The notes below the pieces were generated by a model. That model did no database searches. It was not told the origin of the DNA and saw only the letters and a program-made list of their open reading frames with translations. 64,000 bases of DNA from Phenylobacterium sp. (GTDB lineage: Bacteria; Pseudomonadota; Alphaproteobacteria; Caulobacterales; Caulobacteraceae): assembly GCA_020401865.1 (NCBI GenBank), contig JADCAS010000011.1, positions 186,001 through 250,000 of the forward strand, given 5' to 3'. The translations under genes and the position numbers were made by a program. This document shows positions 36,777 to 45,002 of this stretch, in pieces (the first letter of the stretch is position 1; each line of letters opens with the position of its first letter).

Positions 36777-38285
36777 TCAGTCCAAACCCAGGCGCACGAA
36801 CTGCGACTCCGGGGCGTCGATCGCCTTGAGGGCCTGGGCCAGGCGGCGCGCCGCCTCGGCTTCCTGCGCCCCCCCGGCGAGGTTGCGAACCTCGTCCGGA
36901 TCGGCGGCCCTGTCGAACAGATAGTGTCCCGACGAGCGGGTGCGAGCCCAGAACGGCAGGGGATCTCCGGCGCCGTAGGTCTGGTGGATGACCGGGATGT
37001 CGGACCCGGGCATGCGATCCAGGAAGGCGCGGTGATCGGGGGGCGGCAGGGCGACGTGGCGGTCGATCAGGTGGGTCGGCATGGTCGACCAGCGGTTGGA
37101 CATCATGGAAAGGGGCGCATTGGCCCCGGCGGCCGCCCGGGCGTACTTCCACTCCGGCGTAACGAGGTGCACTTCACGTCCCCAGACGCCGGTGAGGAGG
37201 TGGTCGCGCACACAGTCGACCTCGCCGCGCATCAGGGGAAGGAGGGAGCGGCCATGGGTGCGCTGGCGCACCTGCACCCCGAACAGGTCGGCGAGTGTGG
37301 CGAACAGGTCGACGCTGGTGGTCAGGGCGTCGCAGGCGCCCGGCGCGATCCCCGGATGCCGGATCATGAGGGGGATGTGACCCAGGGTGTTGTAGATGGG
37401 CACGCCGGGCTTTCCCCAGATGTCCTTCTCGCCGAGGTAGTGCCCGTGGTCGGTGCAGACCATGACCAGGGTGTCATCCGCCAGATCCTTGTCCTCAAGC
37501 GCCTGCAGGACCTGGCCCAGCCAGTGGTCGATCATCGACAGCTTGGCGCCGTAGCTGGCCCGCAACCGGCGCGCCGCCGCCGGACTCAGAACTCCCTTCT
37601 CTACCGCGCCCTGCATGTAGGGCGGCCAGATCATCGGCGGTCCCTCGTAGTCCGGGTCATACATCGAGGCCCAGGGCTCCGGCGTATCGAAGGGTTCGTG
37701 GGGATCGAACTCGTCGATGAAGAGGAAGAACCGGTCGTGCCAGCCGGCGTTCTCCTCGATCCATCGGGCTGCGGCCATCATGGTCCGCGGACCGGGGAAG
37801 TCCGACTCGTCCCGGAACCAGCCGCGGCTGTCATGGTAGGGCATGTGGTCACGGCCGAAGATCGGGGCGCCGGCCCAGCTGGGATCGGGCCGGGTCTTCC
37901 AGGGGTCGCCCTCATGCCCCCGCTCGTAGGCCCAGGCCGTGAAGTCGACGTGATAGTTCTCGCCGCCGGTCTCGAAGAGGTGAGGGTGATCCGAGACGAG
38001 CTGGGAGACCACGCCGGCCTTGTGCAGCTCGTAGGTGATCGCATCCTCCCAGATCTCCACCGACCCCCAGGGGCGCCAGAGGAAGTCCAGGGCGCCGCAC
38101 AGGATATCGTGGCGGGCCGGCATGCAGGGCAGGGAGCCGGTATGGTGGTTGTCGAACCGCACTGCAGTGCGGGCGAAGGCGTCCAGGTTCGGCGTGGCGA
38201 ACTCGGACCCGCCATAGGCCCCCAGCATGTGCCGGTTCAGGCTGTCGAGCAGGATGACGACGGCGTTCCTCGGCGTGGCGACCAT
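36777..38285 (-). CDS. Sulfatase (type I, formylglycine-dependent)
   Basis: A 502-residue sulfatase. The metal site begins NAVVILLDSLNRHM (residue 8 on), and the activation motif C-x-P-x-R appears as LPCMPARHDILCG (near residue 55), so Cys must be oxidised to formylglycine. DEFDPHEPFDTPEPW near residue 205 and CTDHGHYLGEKDIWGKPG near residue 300 are further metal and substrate residues. No signal peptide, so it is cytoplasmic by sequence. The ATG at 38285 is preferred over one 16 codons upstream. No maturase gene is seen in the window. It sits between lptB and the lipoprotein hydrolase. Confidence 0.9.
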   Translation of the reverse strand: MVATPRNAVVILLDSLNRHMLGAYGGSEFATPNLDAFARTAVRFDNHHTGSLPCMPARHDILCGALDFLWRPWGSVEIWEDAITYELHKAGVVSQLVSDHPHLFETGGENYHVDFTAWAYERGHEGDPWKTRPDPSWAGAPIFGRDHMPYHDSRGWFRDESDFPGPRTMMAAARWIEENAGWHDRFFLFIDEFDPHEPFDTPEPWASMYDPDYEGPPMIWPPYMQGAVEKGVLSPAAARRLRASYGAKLSMIDHWLGQVLQALEDKDLADDTLVMVCTDHGHYLGEKDIWGKPGVPIYNTLGHIPLMIRHPGIAPGACDALTTSVDLFATLADLFGVQVRQRTHGRSLLPLMRGEVDCVRDHLLTGVWGREVHLVTPEWKYARAAAGANAPLSMMSNRWSTMPTHLIDRHVALPPPDHRAFLDRMPGSDIPVIHQTYGAGDPLPFWARTRSSGHYLFDRAADPDEVRNLAGGAQEAEAARRLAQALKAIDAPESQFVRLGLD

Positions 38286-38332
38286 GGCTCTCCCCCTCGC
38301 CGCCCGCGTCCGGGGCGGCGGGCCCCCGGCCA

Positions 38333-39067
38333 TCAGGCGAACTGTTCCCCCAGGTAGACGCGGCGAACCTCGGGATTGTCGACAATCTCGGCGGGCGTAC
38401 CCTCCAGGAGCAGCTCACCCGCATGGATGATGGCCGCCCGGTCGATGATGTCCAGAGTCTCGCGGACATTGTGATCGGTGATCATGATCCCGATGCCGCG
38501 CGCCCTCAGGTAGCCGATGACCTCGCGGATATCGGCGATCGCCAGGGGATCGATGCCCGCGAAGGGTTCGTCCAGGAGCATGTAGGCGGGCTCGGAGGCC
38601 AGCGCCCGGGCGATCTCCACCCGGCGGCGTTCGCCTCCGGACAGGGAGACGGCCGGTGACTTGCGCAGGTGGTCGATCCGCAGTTCGGAAAGGAGTCCCG
38701 CCACCGTCTCGCGGGCCCGCCGCGCATCCGGCTCGCGCAGTTCGACCACGGACATGACGTTCTCCTCTACCGTCATGCCCCGGAAGATGGAGGGTTCCTG
38801 CGGCAGGTAGCCCAGGCCCATCCGCGCGCGTTGGTACATGGGCTGGGCGGTGATCTCCTCGCCGTCCAGCCAGATAGCGCCCTCGTCGGCGGCGACCAGG
38901 CCGGTGATCATGTAGAAGCAGGTCGTCTTGCCGGCGCCATTGGGGCCAAGGAGCCCCTTCACCTCGCCCCGGCCAAGACGCAGGGACACGCCCTTGACCA
39001 CCGCGCGGCCGCGGTAGGTCTTGCCGATCCGGTCGACAACCAGACCGTCGTGTTCGGGCGGCGTCAT
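38333..39067 (-). CDS. lptB: LPS export ABC transporter ATP-binding protein
   Basis: A 244-residue ATPase that powers lipopolysaccharide transport through LptB2FGC. It has Walker A GPNGAGKTTCFYMITGL (near residue 39), Q-loop YLPQEPSIF, signature LSGGERRRVEIARAL (near residue 142) and Walker B YMLLDEPFAGIDP. LPS export ATPases have the same MITGLV and PSIFRGMTVEEN segments. It follows lptA by 7 bases. Confidence 0.97.
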   Translation of the reverse strand: MTPPEHDGLVVDRIGKTYRGRAVVKGVSLRLGRGEVKGLLGPNGAGKTTCFYMITGLVAADEGAIWLDGEEITAQPMYQRARMGLGYLPQEPSIFRGMTVEENVMSVVELREPDARRARETVAGLLSELRIDHLRKSPAVSLSGGERRRVEIARALASEPAYMLLDEPFAGIDPLAIADIREVIGYLRARGIGIMITDHNVRETLDIIDRAAIIHAGELLLEGTPAEIVDNPEVRRVYLGEQFA

Positions 39068-39074
39068 GCGGGGC

Positions 39075-39617
39075 CTACTTCGGCGTGTCGGGCCGTGCGC
39101 CCGGATAGATGACCGTTCGCACGCGTCGGCTGCTTCGGTCGCCGCCGCCCTCCATCCGCGCGTCGCCAGAAACGGTGTTCACCACCAGCCGCTCGCCCTT
39201 CATGGCGTCCTGCCCGCGAGAGGCGACGACGGAGCCGGTGACGGTCAGGGTCTGGGCCTTGGCGTCGTAGACCGCCTGGTCGCCGCGCACCCTCTGCTCC
39301 GGCGTGACATAGAAGACCGAGCCGGTCGCCTCCATGCGCAGCAGGTCGGTGCTGCAGCCGTTCTTGCCCGCGCCAGCCGGGGCCGGGGCATAAACGATCT
39401 TCAGCTGGTCACTCCGCAACCGGCTGGTCTCCTGCAGGGCCTCCGCGCCGCCGCGGTAGATGGCGGAGCATTGGCTGTTCACCAGCTCCAGCTGGTCGGC
39501 GGTGATATCCACCGGCGCTCTGGAGTTGCGCGCCAGCTGGGCCTCGGCGCCCCAGGGGACCGCCGCCACCAGGGCCAGGGCCGCAGCCGCCATCCCGACG
39601 GCTTTCGGATCTCTCAT
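39075..39617 (-). CDS. lptA: LPS transport periplasmic protein LptA
   Basis: A 180-residue periplasmic bridge protein of the OstA/LptA family. A signal peptide is apparent (VGMAAAALALVAAVPWGAEA). Repeating beta-strand patterns follow: PVDITADQLELVNSQCSAIY, LLRMEATGSVFYVTPEQRVR, AVYDAKAQTLTVTGSVV. The position between lptC and lptB settles the assignment. Confidence 0.93.
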   Translation of the reverse strand: MRDPKAVGMAAAALALVAAVPWGAEAQLARNSRAPVDITADQLELVNSQCSAIYRGGAEALQETSRLRSDQLKIVYAPAPAGAGKNGCSTDLLRMEATGSVFYVTPEQRVRGDQAVYDAKAQTLTVTGSVVASRGQDAMKGERLVVNTVSGDARMEGGGDRSSRRVRTVIYPGARPDTPK

Positions 39618-39635
39618 GGTCGATCGTCCCTGTTT

Positions 39636-40262
39636 TCAGGGCCCGGACCTCGGCTCGAGGCGGGTGCTGACCCCGCCGCCGAACACGAGGCGGTCGCCCC
39701 TGTCATATACGCCATAGGACTTCGCGTTGATTTCTCCAAGGGACCCCACACCCTGTATGGCGCCATCCCCGACCAGCTCGCCCAGGGCGGTGTCGAAACT
39801 CGAGGTCCCGGTGGCGAAACTGATATCCCCGCTGTTCAGGCGGACATCCCCCTTAAGCTTCAGGATGTGCTCGGATTCGTTGAAGTCGCCGGTCCGGGCG
39901 GAGACGCGAATGGGCTCACCCGGGTCACGGCGCAGCAGAAGCACCGGCTGGTCCAGGATCACCCGGTCATAGTCGGCCGGATCCCGGGTCGCGGTCCTGG
40001 CTGTGAGGGTGAAGGCCCGTCCCTTCCGGTCCTGGCCGACGAACTTCGGGCTCACCAGTTGGATCGGCGTTTCCGCCTCGACCAGACGGGTCCGGGGCGC
40101 GGCGAACATGGCGAGGGCGACGAAGCCCGCTAGCACCAGCAGGATGAGACCCACCAGGGCGGGTAGGATTCGGCGCAGCTGGCGCACCCGGCGCGAGCGG
40201 CGGCGCCAGGAGTCCGCCTCCCGGGCGCGTCGCAAGGTGGGCAGGACTAAGCCGTCCGTCAC
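39636..40262 (-). CDS. lptC: LPS export protein LptC
   Basis: A 208-residue bitopic protein linking the inner-membrane LPS transporter to LptA. One membrane helix (ILPALVGLILLVLAGFVALA, near residues 33-52) is followed by a periplasmic beta-jellyroll domain with PIQLVSPKFVGQDRKGRAFT and YDRVILDQPVLL. It starts with GTG at 40262 and leads the lptC-lptA-lptB group. Confidence 0.92.
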   Translation of the reverse strand: MTDGLVLPTLRRAREADSWRRRSRRVRQLRRILPALVGLILLVLAGFVALAMFAAPRTRLVEAETPIQLVSPKFVGQDRKGRAFTLTARTATRDPADYDRVILDQPVLLLRRDPGEPIRVSARTGDFNESEHILKLKGDVRLNSGDISFATGTSSFDTALGELVGDGAIQGVGSLGEINAKSYGVYDRGDRLVFGGGVSTRLEPRSGP

Positions 40263-40283
40263 AACCGCAGTTCCAGGCGGGCG

Positions 40284-40901
40284 TCAGGCATGGGCGAAGA
40301 TGTCGGTGTCCTCCCAGCCGGCCAGATCAAGAAGGGCTCGGTGGGGCAGGAAATGGAAGCAGGCCTCGGCCAGTTCGGCCCGGCCCTCTCGGCGCAGCAT
40401 GTCGTCCAGCCTCTCGCGCAGCCGGTGCAGGTGCAGAACATCTGAGGCCGCATAGGCGACCTGTTCGGCAGAGAGGCTCGGCGCGCCCCAGTCCGAGCTC
40501 TGCTGCACCTTGGACATGTCGACCCCGAGGAGTTCCCGGGACAGGTCCTTAAGTCCGTGCTTGTCTGTGTAGGTCCGCGCCAGCTTGGAGGCGATCTTGG
40601 TGCAGTAGACAGGGGTGGTCACCACGCCCAGGTGCAGGCGGAACATGGCGATGTCGAAGCGCCCGAAATGCAGGATCTTGGTCACCGCCGGGTCCGCAAG
40701 CAGGGCCTTGAGGTTCGGCGCCGCGTAGTCCGGCCGGGAGAGCCGGACCAGGTGGGCGTCCCCGTCGCCGGCGGAAAGCTGGACGACGCAGAGCGGATCG
40801 CGCCCCAGGCGCAGGCCCATGGTCTCAGAGTCGACGGCGACGGAGGCGACGCCTCCGAAGAGGCCGTCGGGAAGGTCACCTTCATGCAGGTAGTTCGCCA
40901 C
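40284..40901 (-). CDS. rnd: Ribonuclease D, short form
   Basis: A 205-residue DEDD 3'-5' exonuclease, likely for tRNA and other small RNA 3' ends. Exo I VAVDSETMGL (near residue 22), Exo II ILHFGRFDIAMF near residue 78, and Exo III YAASDVLHL near residue 148 supply the metal-binding acids. It lacks the C-terminal HRDC domains of E. coli RNase D; such short forms are usual in alphaproteobacteria. GTG start at 40901. It is directly downstream of tRNA-Leu on the same strand. Confidence 0.92.
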   Translation of the reverse strand: MANYLHEGDLPDGLFGGVASVAVDSETMGLRLGRDPLCVVQLSAGDGDAHLVRLSRPDYAAPNLKALLADPAVTKILHFGRFDIAMFRLHLGVVTTPVYCTKIASKLARTYTDKHGLKDLSRELLGVDMSKVQQSSDWGAPSLSAEQVAYAASDVLHLHRLRERLDDMLRREGRAELAEACFHFLPHRALLDLAGWEDTDIFAHA

Positions 40902-40950
40902 GATCCGCCGTCTCCGCCGGTTGTTGACGCCCCGCCCCCGAAGGGGACGG

Positions 40951-41037
<87 letters not shown>

Positions 41038-41065
41038 CCGATCCATCGGACCGTGCGAGCGCGCT

Positions 41066-41094
41066 TCCTTAGGGCCAAGTCCGGGTCGGGTCAA
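41066..41094 (-). promoter_or_regulatory. Promoter of tRNA-Leu
   Basis: On the minus strand TTGACC and TAAGGA are 17 bases apart, and the transcript would start about 20 bases before the mature tRNA 5' end. Fits the same housekeeping pattern as the sdhC promoter. Confidence 0.55.
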
Positions 41095-41188
41095 CGGGCA
41101 TGCATGGCAGGGCGCCGGCGCCGATTGCGGGGCGGCCGGGCATCGTTTATCCCGGCACTCCTGTCCAGACCCCCGGAGCTTCGTCGTC

Positions 41189-42154
41189 ATGCCCGATCTC
41201 GTCACCGTCTTCGGTGGTTCCGGTTTCATCGGGACCCAGATCGTCCGAGCCCTCGCCCGGCGCGGCGCCCGGATCCGGGTGGCCGTGCGCCAGCCGCACC
41301 TGGCTCACGCCATGCGCCTCATGGGCGATGTCGGGCAGGTCGAGGTGGTGCAGGCCAATATCCGCGACGCTGGTTCCGTGATCCGGGCCGTGCAGGGCGC
41401 CGATGCGGTGATCAACCTTGTGGGCCTGCTCTACGAGACGGGCCGACAGACCTTCCAGGCCGTCCACGTGGACGCCGCACGGACCATTGCCCAGGCCGCC
41501 GCCGACGCCGGCGCTCGCCTGGTGCAGATGTCGGCTCTCGGCGCGGACCCCGCCTCCGCCTCCCGATACGCCCGGTCAAAAGCCGAAGGCGAGGCCGTTG
41601 TTCGCAAGATCCTGCCTTCGGCGGTGATCCTGCGGCCGTCCATCGTCTTCGGGCCCGGCGACGACTTTTTCAACAAGTTCGGCGAGATGGCTGTTGTCAG
41701 CCCCTTTCTGCCCTTGATCGGCGGGGGACGGACGCGCTTCCAGCCGGTGTATGTCGGAGATGTGGCCAGGGCCGCCGCGACGGTCGCCCTGGACCCGCAG
41801 CATGCAGGCCGGACGTTCGAGCTGGGCGGACCGGGGATCTTCACCTTCCGGGAGATCCTGGACCTGATCCAGAAGGAGACCGGGCGCCGACGACTCTATG
41901 CGCCCCTTCCCTTCGGCGCGGCGGGCCTGATCGGGACCCTTTGCGCGCCCCTGGCCCTGACCCCGGTGGCGCCGCCCCTGACAGCCGACCAGGTGGAGCT
42001 CCTGAAGACCGACAACGTCCTCTCCGGCGAGGCGCCCGGCCTGGCGGACCTGGGAATCGCGCCCGAGACGGTCGAGGCTATCCTGCCGACCTACCTCTAT
42101 CGCTTCCGCAAGGGCGGCCAGTTCGCGGGCGCCGCCGGGAACGCCGTCGCCTGA
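41189..42154 (+). CDS. NDUFA9-like atypical short-chain dehydrogenase (complex I accessory type)
   Basis: A 321-residue NAD(P)-binding protein of the extended SDR class, close to the NDUFA9 (39 kDa) accessory subunit of complex I. The N-terminal Rossmann motif is VFGGSGFIGTQIV (residues 8-20), then VQANIRDAGSV and ADAVINLVGLLYETG near residue 70. LVQMSALGADPASASRYARSK near residue 111 replaces the usual active-site tyrosine-lysine pattern with a YARSK. GDVARAAATVAL is seen near the middle. Catalysis is uncertain; in mitochondria this protein binds NADPH without turnover. Monocistronic. Confidence 0.85.
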   Translation: MPDLVTVFGGSGFIGTQIVRALARRGARIRVAVRQPHLAHAMRLMGDVGQVEVVQANIRDAGSVIRAVQGADAVINLVGLLYETGRQTFQAVHVDAARTIAQAAADAGARLVQMSALGADPASASRYARSKAEGEAVVRKILPSAVILRPSIVFGPGDDFFNKFGEMAVVSPFLPLIGGGRTRFQPVYVGDVARAAATVALDPQHAGRTFELGGPGIFTFREILDLIQKETGRRRLYAPLPFGAAGLIGTLCAPLALTPVAPPLTADQVELLKTDNVLSGEAPGLADLGIAPETVEAILPTYLYRFRKGGQFAGAAGNAVA

Positions 42155-42163
42155 GCCCCGGAC

Positions 42164-42964
42164 TCAGCCAGCCCCCAGGAGGGCCAGGCCTGCGCCCCCG
42201 ACCAGGATGCGCCACCAGCCGAACGGGGCGAACCCGCGCCGGCTGACCACCTCCAGCATGACCTTCACCACCGCGTAGCCGACCACGAAGCTCACGGCGA
42301 AACCCAGGGCCAGCAGGCCGATCCGGTCGCCCTGAAGGTCGCCCCGGCTGGACCAGAAATCGAGGACGAAGGCGCCGGCCATGGTCGGCATGGCCAGGAA
42401 GAACGAAAACTCCGCCGCCGCGCGCTTCTCCACCCCCATCAGCATGGCCCCGACGATGGTGCCGCCAGAGCGCGAGACACCGGGGATCAGGGCCAGGGTC
42501 TGGAAGAGCCCGACCAACAGGGATGTCCGGAGGCTGAGCGCCATGGCGTCGGTCTCCCGGGGCGCCGGGGCCCGGCGGTCGATGACCAGCAGGACCACGC
42601 CGCCGATGATCAGCGACCAGCAGATCAGTCGGGGACTCTCGAAGAGAACCTCCTTGATGACGTCGTGCAGGAGGGCTCCTGCGAGCGCGCCCGGCAGGAA
42701 GGCCACGAACACCGACAGGACGAAGTGGCGGGATCTCTCCGAGACCGGCAGACTGACCGCGACATTCCAGAGCTTGCGGAAGTAGAGGGCGACAACGCCC
42801 AGTATGGCCCCCAGCTGGATCAGGACGATGAAGGTGTCCCAGAAGCCCGGAGGCAGGCCCAGGAGGGTCTTGGTCAGGAGCAGGTGCCCGGTGGACGAGA
42901 CCGGGATGAACTCGGTCAGCCCCTCGACCACGCCCAGGATGATGGCGGAGATCCAGTCGGGCAT
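42164..42964 (-). CDS. uppP: Undecaprenyl-diphosphate phosphatase
   Basis: A 266-residue integral membrane phosphatase (BacA) that regenerates undecaprenyl phosphate, the lipid carrier for peptidoglycan and O-antigen. The catalytic segments are VEGLTEFIPVSSTGHLLL (near residue 14) and LIPGVSRSGGTIVGAMLMG near residue 158. About seven hydrophobic helices are visible. It lies 10 bases after thpR on the same strand. Confidence 0.96.
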   Translation of the reverse strand: MPDWISAIILGVVEGLTEFIPVSSTGHLLLTKTLLGLPPGFWDTFIVLIQLGAILGVVALYFRKLWNVAVSLPVSERSRHFVLSVFVAFLPGALAGALLHDVIKEVLFESPRLICWSLIIGGVVLLVIDRRAPAPRETDAMALSLRTSLLVGLFQTLALIPGVSRSGGTIVGAMLMGVEKRAAAEFSFFLAMPTMAGAFVLDFWSSRGDLQGDRIGLLALGFAVSFVVGYAVVKVMLEVVSRRGFAPFGWWRILVGGAGLALLGAG

Positions 42965-42974
42965 AGGCGGCTCC

Positions 42975-43529
42975 TCAGGCGGGATCCGCCCGGCGGTCGA
43001 GCGGATAGCTACGCTCGAGGCGATAGCGTGATCCGTCCGGACCGCGCCAGCTTGAATAGAGGCCGAAGCAATCCACGCGGAACCCGGGGACGCGGAGGTT
43101 CTCGGCGAAGGCGAGCCAGCGGGCCACCGTTTCAGGTTCAGGCCGGGTCAGGTAGGCCAGGGTGACGTGCGGTGTATAGGCGCGAGCGTCCGCCTTCAGT
43201 CCGGCCCGGCGGGCCGCGATCTCGCAGGCCCGGGCCAGCTTTGACAGGGCCGGCGTCGGGTTCACCCGGGCCCAGACCGCGTGAATGTCGCGCCCTTCTC
43301 CAAAGGCCCCGGCCCCGGCGAGACTCAGCTCAAGGGGCGCGCCGCCGATGCGGCTGAGCTCGGCGTCCAGGTCGTCGGCCAGGTCCTCGCGGAGGTCGCC
43401 GGCGAATTTCAAAGTGATATGCAGGGCCTCCCGGGGTCGCCAGGCGGCCTCGGCAAGGCCGCACTGGAAGGGCGCGAGGGCCTCAGCGGCCGCGTCGGGC
43501 AGGTCCAGGGCGGCGAACAGGCGGATCAT
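42975..43529 (-). CDS. thpR: RNA 2',3'-cyclic phosphodiesterase
   Basis: A 184-residue 2H-phosphoesterase (LigT family). The two catalytic H-x-T-L motifs are HITLKFAGDL (near residue 39) and HVTLAYLTRP (near residue 124). The N-terminus MIRLFAALDLP is typical. In vivo role is unclear; members open 2',3'-cyclic phosphates on RNA or nucleotides. Shares a strand with uppP and is probably co-transcribed. Confidence 0.93.
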   Translation of the reverse strand: MIRLFAALDLPDAAAEALAPFQCGLAEAAWRPREALHITLKFAGDLREDLADDLDAELSRIGGAPLELSLAGAGAFGEGRDIHAVWARVNPTPALSKLARACEIAARRAGLKADARAYTPHVTLAYLTRPEPETVARWLAFAENLRVPGFRVDCFGLYSSWRGPDGSRYRLERSYPLDRRADPA

Positions 43530-43628
43530 CCGGAGAGCCTAACGTCGAGCAGCGCTTGCACAAGTCGTGCAGCGCACCGATATTTCGTCTGCGCCCACTC
43601 CGGGCGTTTGGGAGAGGACCTTCGTTCG

Positions 43629-44381
43629 ATGAGCGACTTCAATCGCGGATCGGCCCGTCCGGTGATCGTGGACCACGCCGACATGGCCGTGGACGCCGGC
43701 CTGCGCCAGTTCATGCTGGGTGTGTACAACAAGGTGGCCCTGGGCCTCGTGGTCTCCGGCGCCATGGCCTGGCTGACCGGCATGTTCGCCCCTGTGCGCG
43801 ACCTGATGTTCATGGTCTCGGCCGACGGGCGTATGGCCGGCATGACCCCCCTCGGCTGGATCGTCAGCTTCGCGCCCCTCGCCATCATCCTGTTCTCCAG
43901 CTTCGCCCGCGGCGGACAGACCCCGCGCGGGGCCGCAGTGGCCTACTGGAGCATCGTAGTTCTGATGGGCGCCTCCCTGGGCGTCCTGACCCTGGTCTAC
44001 ACCGGCCAGGCGCTGGCCCAGACCTTCCTGATCACTGCGGCGGCCTTCGCCGCCCTGTCTCTGTTCGGCTACGCCACCAAGCGGGACCTGACAGCGATGG
44101 GAAGCTTCCTGATCGTCGGCCTCATCGGCCTGGTCCTGGCCTCCCTGGTCAACATGTTCCTGAAGCTGCCGATGATGAGCTTCGTCATCAGCATCCTCGG
44201 CGTCCTCATCTTCGCCGGCCTGATCGCCTTCGACACCCAGCGCCTGAAGCTGATGTACTACGACCTCGGCGGGGATGAGGCCTCCACAAGCGTGGCCACC
44301 AACTACGGGGCTCTGAGCCTCTACCTGAACTTCATCAACCTGTTCCAGTTCCTGCTCAGCCTGCTCGGCGAACGTCGTTAG
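43629..44381 (+). CDS. Bax inhibitor-1/YccA family membrane protein
   Basis: A 250-residue inner-membrane protein with seven hydrophobic helices, of the BI-1/YccA/TMBIM group. Examples of the helices are NKVALGLVVSGAMAWLTGMF, LGWIVSFAPLAIILFSSFA and FLIVGLIGLVLASLVNMFL. The motif FDTQRLKLMYYDLG near residue 204 is the family signature. Members such as YbhL act as pH-dependent Ca2+ leak channels or modulate FtsH. The ATG at 43629 follows TCGTTCG without a good ribosome site; the upstream open frame belongs to the thpR antisense. A terminator follows. Confidence 0.92.
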   Translation: MSDFNRGSARPVIVDHADMAVDAGLRQFMLGVYNKVALGLVVSGAMAWLTGMFAPVRDLMFMVSADGRMAGMTPLGWIVSFAPLAIILFSSFARGGQTPRGAAVAYWSIVVLMGASLGVLTLVYTGQALAQTFLITAAAFAALSLFGYATKRDLTAMGSFLIVGLIGLVLASLVNMFLKLPMMSFVISILGVLIFAGLIAFDTQRLKLMYYDLGGDEASTSVATNYGALSLYLNFINLFQFLLSLLGERR

Positions 44382-44406
44382 GCGGGAAGGACCACCCCGA
44401 AACGCG

Positions 44407-44437
44407 AGCCCCGGCGGGTGACCGCTGGGGCTTTTTC
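44407..44437 (+). terminator. Rho-independent terminator after the BI-1 gene
   Basis: An 11-bp stem (44407-44417 with 44422-44432, one G-T pair) with loop GTGA, followed by TTTTT. It begins 26 bases after the stop codon. The converging DUF2794 gene ends at 44445, so it may serve only the plus strand. Confidence 0.85.
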
Positions 44438-44444
44438 CTGCGCG

Positions 44445-44780
44445 TCAGTCCACCACCCGGAATCGGCGGGAATCGAAAACCGTCAGCACCTGGGCCAGGT
44501 CATGTCCGCGTTTGAGGATCATTCCGCCCTCCCCGATCACCGCCCAGGCGCCCTGCCGGCGCGCCAGGGCGGGCCGCTTTTCGATCCGGTAGGCGGGCGC
44601 CTCGGAAGCCCGGCGGAAGACCGAGAAGACGCAGGCGTCAGGCAGCGGGTCGATGGCGTAGTCCTTCCACTCCCCCGCGGCGACCATCCGACCATAGAGG
44701 TTCAGGATGCGAACGAACTCCGCACGCTCGAAGAAGACGCGACCTGGCGGGCCGCTCGTCGGGAAGGGATCCGCCGCCAT
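44445..44780 (-). CDS. DUF2794 family protein
   Basis: A 111-residue soluble protein of unknown function, restricted to alphaproteobacteria. The family pattern is VFFERAEFVRILNLYGRMVAAGEWKDYAIDPL with an aromatic-rich core and a C-terminal VLKVLTVFDSRRF-like end (here LAQVLTVFDSRRFRVV). No signal or membrane helix. Convergent with the BI-1 gene. A 222-bp gap with a large hairpin separates it from DUF1223. Confidence 0.88.
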   Translation of the reverse strand: MAADPFPTSGPPGRVFFERAEFVRILNLYGRMVAAGEWKDYAIDPLPDACVFSVFRRASEAPAYRIEKRPALARRQGAWAVIGEGGMILKRGHDLAQVLTVFDSRRFRVVD

Positions 44781-44877
44781 GGCGGCAGGTTAGCTCCAGG
44801 TCGCCGCCCGGGGCAATCGCCGTGAAATGACCTTAATTCGGCCGCGCGCCCGCCCGATAGGCTGGCGATCCTCAACT

Positions 44878-44962
44878 CGTCGGCTGGCCGGACCTGCATC
44901 CCGGGTTCCTGAACAGCCCCCCCAGCCCCCCGCCCGGGGGCAGGCCGCCAGGCCAGCCGACG
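44878..44962. repeat. Nested 85-nt inverted repeat / large hairpin
   Basis: A perfect 12-bp outer stem, CGTCGGCTGGCC (44878-44889) with GGCCAGCCGACG (44951-44962), encloses further pairs CCTGC (44893-44897) / GCAGG (44940-44944) and CCCGGG (44900-44905) / CCCGGG (44933-44938). The loop is C-rich on the plus strand. No T tract on either side, so it is not a simple terminator. It may be a structured RNA, a cloverleaf-like DNA element or a repeat unit; not resolved. Confidence 0.55.
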
Positions 44963-45002
44963 CTTCCTCTCCAGTCTTCGAGCGGTCGGACCGCCCCTGT
45001 CT

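Noticed and set aside
40930..40950. CCCC-TTCG-GGGG hairpin after tRNA-Leu as a terminator
   Set aside because: Only four or five pairs and no T tract; rnd follows within 50 bp, so read-through is equally likely.
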